A stretch of DNA of 64,000 nucleotides, from the NCBI GenBank assembly GCA_964035545.1, contig OZ037768.1, positions 5,199,241-5,263,240 of the forward strand, in the 5' to 3' direction. Below the pieces are notes generated by a model, which worked only from the letters and a program-made list of their open reading frames with translations, was not told the origin of the DNA and ran no database searches. Source of the DNA: Bugula neritina. Lineage: Eukaryota > Bryozoa > Gymnolaemata > Cheilostomatida > Bugulidae. The position numbers and the translations under genes were made by a program. Position 1 is the stretch's first letter. Each line of letters begins with the position of its first letter. Positions 10,407 to 21,847 of the stretch are shown here, piece by piece.

Positions 10407-13400
10407 TTTCATTTTTTGGCCAGCGTTTCTAATCATCTTCATGGTTTACCATGTGCATGGTATTTATATGGCCTTTAACTTCAGGTGGGAAATTAATATG
10501 CTCATTGGGTTTTAAGTGATGAAACAACTTTTTGTTGCGAAAACTTTTAAAACAACCAATGACACACATTTTAAACAGCAGCTCAAACTAATGTTGAATA
10601 ATTATATGAACACTTATGCAAGTTTTTTCACAATCTTCACAAGCCAGTTGCATTTGTAGCACATTTCTATAGTCAATATTTTATCGATACCATTTATTAC
10701 TAAACAAATTATAAAACTGAAGTTTTTAATGTTGGCTTTTCGCTTTTATTCATTATGTTATATCATTCAACATTATTTTGCAAAGCTTGTTTGATTTTTA
10801 TACTTAATGTTTTTATATAATGTATTATATATATTACAGAGTATATGCTACATATATTATTATATACTATGCAACTGATTGCATGAATGCAAATGTTATT
10901 CATGTTTTGCTGCTAGCAAGGTATGATTTTTGGCATGACCATGACCAAAAGTTCTAGTTTTTGATCTTTAACCTGCAGACATCAGATAACAATTTGACAT
11001 ATGAGGGACAGGTTTTATGGCACGCATGAAACTTCTAGTCAAACACTATTATTACAGTTTCAAAGTTCATTTGAAACTTGACATTCTTAATTGCTGTCCA
11101 CTAGATAATGCTAAAAAATAATGGATGCAAGATTTGAATTTAAAGAATGGAAATAGTTATTTTAAAAAAAAAGGAATTTTTTATCTGAGATACATAATTT
11201 GCTTGACTATCCACTCACCTGAACTAGGATGTTTCTAATTATCACAGTTCACTTCACTGGTGACTGTGCTGGGTTAGTGAAGAGGAGAAACGTACCCAGG
11301 ATAGCATTAGCTAACACTTAGTAATAACACTTGACCACCATTGAAATCACAAGTATGAAATAACTCCTGAATATTTGAGAGGAGGTGCTAAGCTGTGATG
11401 AGCAGGACTCCAATCTATATTCGTAATATCTAAAAGATCTCGACTTTAGAGTAAAATAAGCTGTATAAATCTTTTAGTAGAATTGTCTTTAACTGCACAT
11501 AATTAGTATGCCTCATGCTTGACATCATGGATTTTTCATTCGATGCATGGGAACGCAGTCAGCATCTATACCTAATTTGAAATAATTATGTTGTAATAGA
11601 GACTACCCAGGTAAGACACGCATAGCCTGAGCTAGCAGGTGTTTGCTATTGTCTGTGTATAATGCTAGCTAAATAAATGCTAGAGCTGCGCTCATAAATA
11701 GCATTTGCTACTTTTAAATCTTCATTTTGATTGCATAACAGCACAAACATTGAAATCCGTTCTATAAGTTTCAAGCAGATTAATTAGTTTAAAAAATATC
11801 AAAATATCGCAGCAATAAAGTTATGCAAGAAAATGTATCACTTGTTTATGCAGTAAAGCTTGAGTTACAGAAGTCTGCATGCTGCATGGATATGCTTGAA
11901 TCTTTATCATTGGTTAATGTTATTCTCCTTCCATTTCAGTAACAGTAAACCCGCCATCAAACATGGGCCATAATTTATAGGGTCATTATCAAGGTTATGC
12001 ACTAATGGAAAATTCTTATAAGTTTCAATACACCAATAAAATCTTAATCAATTCAGTAAGGTAGCTCACACATGTACAGCAAAGATGTAGTGATGGATGA
12101 TACACACTTGTCTGAAATTCACTCAACAGTTCTGCTATGTATTTGAATAAAAGCAAGTGAAGTTTGCTTAGGCTCTGCTGTAAGATGCATATGTCTATAA
12201 TATTCACCATTAAAATTTTCCATAAAGCAATTACACTTGCCGAATAAATCAGTGAAGTGTACCACTTTGCAGGCTTTGGCATACAAATTTTATGCAAGTA
12301 ATAAATAAAAATGTTGCGCTGATAAGCAGCTAAATATAGTTTGGGTGGCATTAGATTGCTAATTCTTGCCACTTTGAATAATATATTTCTAGCCATAATC
12401 TTTTTATTGCCAGTTTCTCCACTTTTTGGTAAAAGTTATTAAATATTTAACATAAATATACATTATACTGACACAGGAATTCCACCATTAAAAAGTCAAA
12501 CGATTAATGAAGCCATTGGTTATTTGAACCAGGATCTTGTTTAACTCTGCCGTAAGTTGAATTTAGAATAACCTAGTAACTCTATTTGCTGCTTTTGCAA
12601 AGGAATAATTTATGTAACAGTGAGCTATTTATATATGGCTCCACTTTATCACATTTTATTTGTTCTTAAAAGTAATAAAATCCATAAACTTTAAAAAAAT
12701 TCGTAATTGGCTCATTCAATGATGGATAGCTGCTGTCAAAAATCAAACATGAGAAAAATTACCTAAATTTTGATAAATAATTCGAATGGATTTTAAATAA
12801 TTTGTAATCAATCTTTAACTTGGGCTCTTCTGAAAAGTTTAGATTCGTTTATATACAGTATATAACTATATTATGACATAAGAATTTCATATTTATGGTT
12901 GCATTTATATAACAAACTGTATAAAAATATGAAAATCAATCAAATTGCTATGCCAACAAAAACACATCAACTGCCATCTTGAGATTTATTCACAGTTGCC
13001 CAAAAATAATGGCATACCTCATAATATACGTTATTTATATATTAGTTTATCATACACATGTAGGCCTATATTGTATAGGCACCGGCACTTAAACCGTGTA
13101 TATATAGTACTTTGACTGCCATCTCTATTGCAGTGTTTACTTTTCATATATCTTTTTTTAAGTTGTTAAAACATGTAGGGTAGTTCTTATGGAATTTTCA
13201 TCTCTTGTTGACTTCCACATCTATTATAGCTATTACTTATTCCAATTTTTCAACTCGCTTATTTAAAAAGGTAATAACTGCAAAATATGGTTGTAAGTAT
13301 TCAAAATATTTGAAATAAACATGAATTTGAAGTTATATGGGTTGTAAAAGCCAACCTTAAGCTCAGTTATTCTCTTACTGTCATCTTAGTACCCCCTCCT

Positions 13401-14090
13401 ACTGTAGTATCTAATCTTGCTCATGTCTCCAGCATAGAGAAAGTTCTTACACTAAATTACCACCATGATATTCACATACAACTCTCAGTTTGCAAATATT
13501 ATTCAACCAGAGTATATATTCGATAACCAACATTTTAAGATGGATAGTTCAAGCCTTGTGATGAGAACATAATCTCTAATTATATCTGAAACAACACACA
13601 ATATTTATAAATAAACACTGTAATATTAACAAACATGTCATTGTAAGTTATACTATTCAATGGCACCCATTTCAGTGAAAGTTTCTGCATGTCAAAACTG
13701 TAAACAAACAAATGCCACTAACATAGGAGTTGTTGGGCCAGTTGTACAGTTTGCTTGACTTTGGGGTGGGCACACAAACCATACAACCCTTTGTCTGATG
13801 ATAACAAGAAATGCATGCTATTCATGGCCACCTTATAAACTATAATATAAACATAACTAAACATTTGCAATCACATTGCCTAGGCTTCATGCTCAGTCCA
13901 TTTTATTCAATCATCATTATATATTTTTTCAGACTTGCTACTCATAATAGGGTATGCTTGAGATATGATATGATGCTTCACTCCAGAGTAAAGCAATGTT
14001 TCTAACAAGCCTTTGCAACATGGAGAGTTGTCTGTTCTTAAAAATCAAATATATGCACAAAATTGCACATTTCTTCATTATATTTCAAAA
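10407..14090. other. Intergenic, no gene seen
   Basis: Holds the 3' UTR of NOS copy 1, whose polyadenylation site I could not place because no clear AATAAA lies in the first 600 bases. The rest is AT-rich sequence. Open stretches such as 12025-12396 on the minus strand show no domain-like composition. Confidence 0.5.
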
Positions 14091-15580
14091 GGTTTGTTTG
14101 TTTGTTTTATTTTGTCGTAGACGGAAAAAATACATACAGTAGAGGAAAATAAACAAAATGACAAGGCCCATGGCGCAATAGCACTGCAGCTAATCGAGGC
14201 ACCGAGCCGTGAATGGTTGACAGTCAGCGTATTATTTTCTGTTATATAAGATTTTTATAGTTTTTTGTAAAGCTTTAGCAACTCAAAGAGTATTATTTTT
14301 TATCTGTTAATTGGAAATTTGCCATTAAGTGGTCTCTTAAGGCAAGTTTAAAACCAGCCTCCCTCTCCACAGCACGAATCGAACTTGGCAATTTATTCCA
14401 CAGTGACGAACATTGGAATTCTACTCTTCGTTGACCTGCAGCAGTTGATGATGGAGGAGTTTGTAGGCTGAACTCTGAAAATCTTGTGGGATAGTTATGT
14501 GTGAGATGTGTTAGTTGAGAATAGTAAAGTTTATGTGAGAGCAGTAATAGTTTGAATCTGTGTAGAGTGTGAATAGGCATGATTGAAGAACTAAGAAACA
14601 GTGGTTTAGATGGGGAAAGGTAATGCTTTTTATATATAATTCTCAGTATTTTCTTTTGTAGTAAATGTAATGGTTCAAGATAAATGTTTGCTGCATTACC
14701 CCACGATTCTAGACAATAATATGTTAATTTAGAATTTACAAAAGAGTTATTTATTTGTATTAAAATTTTTCTAGGTAGGTGATGGGAACATTTACTTATC
14801 AAGCCTACTAAAGGCCTTAGGTTTTAACAAAGTTTACTGCAATGTTGTTGCCAAGAAAGGTGTGAATCTATTATAATACCTAAGAAGGTAGTTCATTTTA
14901 CCTCAAATAATTTTTTGTTGAACATTTCTAAGGCAAAGCCATTTAAATCTTGTTTATTTTGCGCTGTTTTGATTATCATATAATTTGTTTTACTCATGTT
15001 TACAGTTAATTTATTTTTATTGCACCAAGTTTCAATTTTCTTTAATTCACAGTTTATGATGTTCATATTGTTTATTAGATTTTTTAATTCAAAGAAGAGG
15101 TTCGTATCGTAGGCAAATAATATAGGGTCTAAATGCATAGTTACATCTGGAAGATCATTTATATAAATTAGGAATAGTGTGGGACCAAGTATGGATCCTT
15201 GTGGTACTCCACATGTGATGTGAATAAAGTCAGAATATGTGTTGTTGATAATAGTGGACTGTTGAGATAGGCCAGATAATTTTTAATTAGTTTCACACTG
15301 TAACTTGAAAAGTGGAGCATTTTTAATTTAGCTAATAAGATTTCATGATTTATTGTGTCAAATTAGGCCTTACTAAAATCGAGGAAAATTCCCAGCTACA
15401 GAATTACCATTGTTCATAGCATTTAAAACCCTATTTGTTAGATTAATTAAGGCAATATTTGTGCTTCTATTTCGTCTGAAGCAGCACTGCTTATCAGTTA
15501 AATAATTGTTGCTTTCTAGAAAATCTACTATTTGCTTATTTAAAATCTTTTCGGCTATCTTACTGAAAGAAGGTATTTAA
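14091..15580 (-). mobile_element. 5'-truncated, decayed non-LTR retrotransposon (LINE) 3' half
   Basis: Read on the minus strand, the piece encodes reverse-transcriptase blocks in order: a palm start (KIAEKILNKQ...LTDKQ, near 15480-15575), a FLDFSKA-like block, GVPQGSILGPTLF (about 15190-15230), then the catalytic box written FAYDTNLFF (about 15090-15120), then thumb-like WCNKNKLTVNMSKTN and a C-terminal domain with LWNKLPSSIR (14293-14802). The usual FADD catalytic pair is changed to FAYD, and frameshifts and stops interrupt the frame, so it cannot be active. It ends at 14091 in a short (CAAA)n-type tail, as in CR1/Jockey-like elements. The 5' end stops abruptly near 15580 beside a minisatellite, a common outcome of incomplete target-primed reverse transcription. 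Confidence 0.85.
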
Positions 15581-15596
15581 TAACTTCACTGCGAGC

Positions 15597-15933
15597 AAAA
15601 GTTATAGTTAGCAACCACCTGTCTATAGCTAGCAACCACCTGTCTATAGCTAGCAACCACCTGCCTATATCTAGCAACCACCTGCCTATAGCTAACAACC
15701 ACCTGTCTATAGCTAGCAACCACCTGTCTAGAGCTAGCAATCACCTGTCTATATCTAGCAACCACCTGTCTATAGCTAGCAACCACCTGTCTATATCTAG
15801 CAACCACCTGTCTATAGCTAACAACCACCTGTCTAGAGCTAGCAATCACCTGTCTATATCTAGCAACCACCTGTCTATAGCTAGCAACCACCTGTCTATA
15901 TCTAGCAACCACCTGTCTATAGCTAGTAATTTT
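15597..15933. repeat. 21-bp minisatellite, about 16 copies
   Basis: A tandem array with consensus GCAACCACCTGTCTATAGCTA, single-base variants (ATC/AGC, GAGC, AAC) and no length variation. Variants recur with a higher-order pattern across several units. The period is 7 codons, so reverse-strand frames stay open without being a gene. Its left edge lies within 20 bases of the LINE 5' truncation point. Confidence 0.95.
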
Positions 15934-17219
15934 CTCTCTCCCCATACTTTTTTATAACAATAGAATAAATTCACGTTTCATAGCCAAACTTGTTTTATTA
16001 ATGCAGAATATTTCTTAGGTTAATAGGTAAGCACCCTAGTAGCGAAAAGTTATCGGAGTATAGTTGTTTGAATTTCTTTTCACCAAATTGTAGTCACAAG
16101 ACTGTACATGTGTACTTAGAGTACAGCAATAAACTGGTAGAGTTAAATAGTTTCAATAGGGTTTTTTCATACAGTTTCTTTATGCTCATGAAAAAAGAGA
16201 TAATAGCAACTTTGTTTGGAGTTGTCTCAAGCTAAAATTTGTAGGTGAAGTACAATGAAAGGCTGTGCATGTTTTCTTATACAGTGGCTTGTACCTACAG
16301 CATATGTCTTTGTGCAATGATTACAGTAGCTCTCATATGCTGTAGGATCACTGACCTTGGGGATATGTAACCTCACTTACTTGTAAATACTCCGTCTTCT
16401 ACAATTTGATATCTCTCCCAGATGCAAACATTCAAGCAAAAGAATTATAGTCTTATTGTCAGGTTAATAATTGATCATGCATACTATGATGAAACTAGTA
16501 TATAATATGTACATATATATTAAGGTCTTATGCTTTCTAATGTCTATCTATATACATGTTATATGAAGTTCCACATGTTTACATGCAACGTTGATCAGAC
16601 AGTCAATATCCTGTAAAATTGCAGGCCTCTATAAGTCACTGTATAATCCAGGCTGTGTAGCTTCTCTTGTAAAAGCATTAAAAAAGATTAGCAAAAGATT
16701 TTCTTGGTTGATTTGCTAAACTGTATTGATACAAAATAAAACTCACATAATTTCTTTATAGCTGGAAACTTTTGAAAACCTGAGGTTATGATTTTTCTGT
16801 CTAACTATAAATGCTTCGTCTCAAAACATGCTGCCAACATGCTGGCAGCATGGCTTGAAGGTTTGAGGCGCGGCAGCTGATGTTTATCATGACGTCATTT
16901 CTATTAGATTAGATTCAACAAGCCTGATGCTTGACAAGGTCACTTTGGAGTTGATTAGTTCCTTTCCTCCACTGTTAGAGTCAAGCAAATATACATCTCA
17001 GAAAGAGGCCATAGTTCCAAGATGGTTTTAGATTAATGTTCAAATAATACTTTGCAGAGGTGGGGAGTAAAGAAGTTGAAGATGAAATATTTATCTTAAC
17101 TCCCAAAACTTATTTGATACAGTTTTCTACTTTCAGTGCGAAGCTACATACAGAGTATTGTGTAAAGCGAATTTCTGCGCTTGATTAGGTCTACAATCAA
17201 TTGCAGGAAGTTGAAAACT
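15934..17219. other. Intergenic, no gene seen
   Basis: AT-rich sequence between the minisatellite and the hAT-like element. No exon-like stretch or repeat family was recognised. Confidence 0.5.
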
Positions 17220-17227
17220 GTCTAAAA

Positions 17228-17556
17228 CAGAGTTGTCCAACATTTTCAGACCGAGGGCCATTGAAAGAGAATATTTCATGGCGAGGGCCACATAGAAAGC
17301 TTGAGCTTGAGCTAGGGGCCACAGCATCGGTACCTTTTAAATTACGTTATTCCAAATTCTCATGAAACATTACACAATAAGGTCCAAATAGTTACTGCTT
17401 TGTAGCATGTATAGAAATAAGACATTTAAAAGGTGTTTTTTTACTCTAATTCACGTATGCATGTGAAAACTAATTGTAGTTTTATGCTTTGGAGGGCTAC
17501 ATAGATGTGGGCTGGGGGCCACATTCGGCCCTGGGGCCGCCTGTTGGATCGCCCTA
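17228..17556. mobile_element. Short non-autonomous hAT-like DNA transposon (329 bp)
   Basis: The element begins CAGAGTTGTCCAAC and its other end, read in reverse complement, begins TAGGGCGATCCAAC; 9 of 14 positions match and both run on into GGGCC-rich sequence. It is flanked on both sides by the same 8 bases, GTCTAAAA (17220-17227 and 17557-17564), the target-duplication length of hAT elements. There is no transposase frame. The GGGCCACA-rich interior resembles many animal hAT MITEs. The family cannot be named without a library. Confidence 0.7.
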
Positions 17557-17642
17557 GTCTAAAATTATAGCCTTACTAGTGGGATAAACAGCCTAATAGA
17601 AAATTTTGTGTGGCAAAATTGCGTACTTTAGCTACAAATCAG

Positions 17643-17713
17643 TGGCAAGGTGTCAATGAGAAAGTGTCAGCAGTAAGGTATCAGCAATAAGGTATCAGCA
17701 ATAAGGTGTCAGC
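17643..17713. repeat. Short tandem repeat, unit about 14 bp
   Basis: Four to five imperfect units of the type AAGGTATCAGCAAT lie just downstream of the hAT-like element. Confidence 0.7.
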
Positions 17714-20700
17714 AGTTTGGAGTTCTATCATTAGGAACTTTACAAGAATAAATGCTGTATATTAGAGTGTAATATTGAACTTAGAGCAAACTTCTGGAGA
17801 GAACAGCAGTTGCATTAATTAAGATGAGTGAAATGTGAAACATATTTGAGCCATTATCAGATGTTTCAGATTAGCTTCACTAAACTTTTAGATTTTATCG
17901 TTACTGCTGCCATTACATCAATTGCATTTTACACAGTTGAGAATATTTGTTAAAGTTGTTGAAAGAGCATATAGCTACAGGTTTCTTTGTTATATTTCTC
18001 ATCTAAAATGAAGGCTTTCCCTTTACTGCCCTTCCCTCCACATTGCTAATGGAGCTGAAGCTCTGACACGCCATATTCTGCTAATGAGTTGTAACATTGC
18101 CTGTGGCCTCCATTAGTTTGTATCAACATTGAGATATAAACAAGCTACTTTTTGAATGATTTCCCAGTGCAGCTCCTACGGGGAATAGGGACCGTGTGGG
18201 TTTTGTTATGAGGCGTTGATGACTTCTCAGCTAAGGTCATTCCCTTATCAGCCACTACACAATTTATACCAATCACATGACTTCCTATTTGTGGTGGTAT
18301 TAATAAATAAAACATTTCATGGCTATCAAGCTGTTATCATGTCATGACTAGATAGTTTGGCAAGAATAAGGTCATGCAACAAACTTAATTTAGACACAGT
18401 TACTGTATTTTGAGCTGATGAAACTATAATACATAGCTGATCTGTCCCTTAGCAGACTATCCTCAAATACCTATTCATGAAAGATTACTAAATATGCTAT
18501 GCTGTACAACAGTACTTTATTGAACAATTGTGAATATCAAATTATGTGAATATATTATAATTGTTGTCTAAAATGCAAAAAACTTCAAATGATTTAGAAA
18601 ATGTATATCGTTTAGTAATAAATTTACTTGAAGTTTATAACACATTGAAATGAAGAATCATAAATGGCCAAGCCCAATGCCAATTTATGTTTCAAAAATG
18701 CATCCCAAATATTCAAGTTTTGAATTTTGGCATACTAAATTACCCTCAATCTTTCCATGTATATCAGCCTAAAAGGATATGGTTGAATTAGGATCCAGAA
18801 ATCATACATATTCTGCTATATCTATGCATATTTTATACAAATAAATCCCACTTCATCCATCTAGCTTTGTCATATAGGGCAACAATCATAATTAATGAGT
18901 TTTATTTTGAGCTCTGGCTTTAAGTTTAGGATGTATGCTTTACTTCTTGATGCAATAATCATTTAACCACTCAACTTTACACAACTTGGTGTGAGTTATT
19001 GCATTGTTATACTAGTTCTCTGAATGTACCAAATGAAGATTTGGATAAGTTTATTATCAGGTAGCAAACTAAATCTCTGAATACAGTAACAGTAGAGTAG
19101 CCGGTCCATTAACTCATGGCATGTCTAGGAACTATAACAGTACAACTTGCAGTGAAGAAACTTATCTATGTAGCAGTGCATTTCATATATATTACTTGCT
19201 CTATATGCAGAGCACATTCAAAACTGTCATCTTAACTCATGTGTGCTTCCCATATTTGCATGAACAATTTTTAAAAGGTATAGATTTTATATATTTCAGT
19301 TGGAATACATGGATTATATTTCTATTCTTCTATTAATGTGCACAAGTTTCAATTAGTATGAATTATGAAGTATTTTTGCACTATATACAATCAGTTGCAT
19401 TTAGCATTGGTTTTAGACTTATGAAAAGTAAGTGTAAAAATTCTCGAGTTCTTCGAAACTTTTGGAGTAGGGCATTCTAAGGTATAATTAGATTCAGTGG
19501 TCACTGTTTTGCTGAGAGCACCATAGGATCACATTTCTCTAATGAGAATGCTAATAAAACTTAATAGAATCCATGCATTTGATTTACAAGAGTATGAAAA
19601 ACCTACGAGTCATTCCCGGCTGCAGTATGTTAGCATGCAGTGTGCTAGGATGCCCGGCACCACGATAGCACGTGGAGAAATGCATGCTTACATTCTACAG
19701 AACTTTCTAGAAATACTGGAAGCTGAATGGCTGAGCCATGTTCTGCTGTACGTATTATGTTATAGTGAGCCTGTCAAGGCACTTCAAATGTGAACACGCA
19801 GTGTTCACAGTGTTGACAATTTACTTTTAAATTACATGCAGACAGATATCTATGACTCCAACACTCTGTAAGGTATGTAGTTCCATTTATTAGCATCAAT
19901 ATATTTGTGTTGATAAAATAGGAAAAAGTTTTTTCAGTTGGTGTGTTTTATCTCTGGTGTCAGATCAAAATTAAAGATTCAAGTTTTATTTTTTTGTTAA
20001 ATATTGCCATTATCATTATCATTATGCTCTTGAGCTAAAAGTAAAAATAACCTTCACAATACTTGACAAACTTGATAATTTGTTATTTAGCAATTATCAC
20101 TTGATACACATGATTAGTGTATTAAACTAGGTGTGAAAACAAAGATACTTTAAAAATGTCTATTATTTGACACTACGGTTGATGTTAGGTAAAATGTGTC
20201 TGGGCTGCAAGTAGTTTTTAAAGGCCAGAACTTGGGTCTTTCGTCTCAAGTCTGTAAGTTTAACTCTAAAGGCAAGAGTAAAATACTTAAATTATTTGCT
20301 ATTACTTTTCAGTTATTTGCTGCATAGTATTAGTATAGTTTCACAGGTACAGAGCAGGTAGAATGTATGTTAATTAGCTAAAACTGAGACAGATGTTGAG
20401 CTCTTTTATTCTTATGTGTCAAAATGATATTCTATAACCTGTATTGATATAATACTATTGTCACACTGGATTTTTATAAAGAAGCACATTTGCATAAGTA
20501 TTCCATATTTCAACATGATATTTCTTGCAAGATGTCATCCAAATGTATAGTTGAAAGGCATCTAGTTCTGTTTAACTTTGGCATCTCTTTAAAGTTTCAA
20601 CGTGGCCATGTTGCAATAGCCATTTGCAGTTTTCAACACCCGTATGACCAATAAAAACGTGGTCAGCTCTAGGCATAATTACAAATTCAGATGAATGACA

Positions 20701-20884
20701 GACTTGGCTCATGCAGTGACAACCTTTAGTTTCTGTTTAAACAACTTTTTGAGCTCTAAAAACAGATACCTATAAATGATAGTAATGTCAGTGTTGGGGT
20801 CAACAATGCTGAATTTATAAAAGATCTTCTATACCAAAGAAGTGCATGTGAACTAGTGAAAAAAACTAATAAAAAACTCACATT
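17714..20884. other. Intergenic, no gene seen
   Basis: No convincing coding exon on either strand. Open frames such as 19542-19793 have no recognisable family or splice context. Confidence 0.45.
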
Positions 20885-21062
20885 GTCACTGGCTCTGTGA
20901 AAAACCCTGAAATAAATGACTTTTAAAACAGGTTAAAAAATTTTCATAACGTGACACAGGAGCAATTGTGACTGCATGTATGCTCTCCCTGACACCACCG
21001 TGGTATTTGGGGTGTTTGGACGCTGTTTATTAGACCAGTACTTTAACCATATTGCACCACCA
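20885..21062 (-). mobile_element. tRNA-derived SINE, copy 1 of family A (degraded)
   Basis: Matches the element at 40189-40385 along its length in the same orientation. Shared blocks include the GTCACT...CTGTGA end, ACAGGARCAATTRTGACTG and CTCTYCCTGACAYCACC. The tRNA-like head is more decayed than in the other copy. It ends about 0.8 kb upstream of the NOS copy 2 start. Confidence 0.6.
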
Positions 21063-21232
21063 AAAAAGGATGAAATCTGATGAATGTCACAATTGATATT
21101 TAGGCTGCTGTATTGTGCCCTAAAAGCTCTCAGCTGTTGAGTAACTCAAAACTCAAACTTTTTAACCTCCAAAATTTTTGTCTAAAAAGTTGTTTTTGTA
21201 TTTAATGAAACCATACATTTTTCAAACAAGTT

Positions 21233-21279
21233 TCTGGTCACACAAAGTGTTCTGGTCACACAAAGTGTTCTGGTCACAT
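21233..21279. repeat. 18-bp tandem repeat, about 2.5 units
   Basis: The unit TCTGGTCACACAAAGTGT is repeated exactly and followed by a partial third unit. It lies about 570 bases upstream of the NOS copy 2 start codon. Confidence 0.85.
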
Positions 21280-21847
21280 GCAAAAGATATGCAGAAATTC
21301 GTTCATTCTGCACTACAAATCCAGCTGAGTGGGCTGATGGTATAGTAAAGTACTAATTTAATCAGAATGTACCCAGTTTCTCACACTCTGCATAATAATG
21401 TTCACATAACATATTGAAAAAATGTAATAGGACTTTGATAGCCTTGTTTTTAAGTATTTGAAATAATTGTTGAAGTCAATCACTTTGCTGTCAACAGTCA
21501 TGAATTGGTGATCATTTTTGCATTAAGGACACTTTCGGATTCTCTAGGATTCCCGTGAATTGCGTGGAATGAAGTTTGATGAAGTATTTCTGTATCCCAT
21601 TTTATAGTGGATCAATGAATTGATTTATTTAAATATATTCATACTGTCCGAAAACTACATTTTATATGAGTGAAAAGAAAATTGCTAATTTATTAAATTT
21701 AAATTGTAGCTGAAGCTACCCTAGATATTAATTTTCATATGTTCTGTTTACTTGAACTTTTAAATTTATTGCATTAGAAATAGAAATGCTATTCATTCAA
21801 ACCATACGAGACAGTAAATGTTGACAGTGTATATATTATATTTTAGA

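Noticed and set aside
12025-12396. 123-residue minus-strand open frame between the NOS genes
   Set aside because: No recognisable motif, no flanking splice signals that extend it, and composition like surrounding AT-rich intergenic DNA.
15597-15933. CRISPR-like array
   Set aside because: Units are contiguous with no unique spacers, and the DNA is animal nuclear sequence.
15555-15945. Open frames with a 7-residue repeat (RYRQVVA type) on the minus strand
   Set aside because: They are translations of the 21-bp minisatellite, whose period is a multiple of three. No splice context or unique sequence supports a gene.
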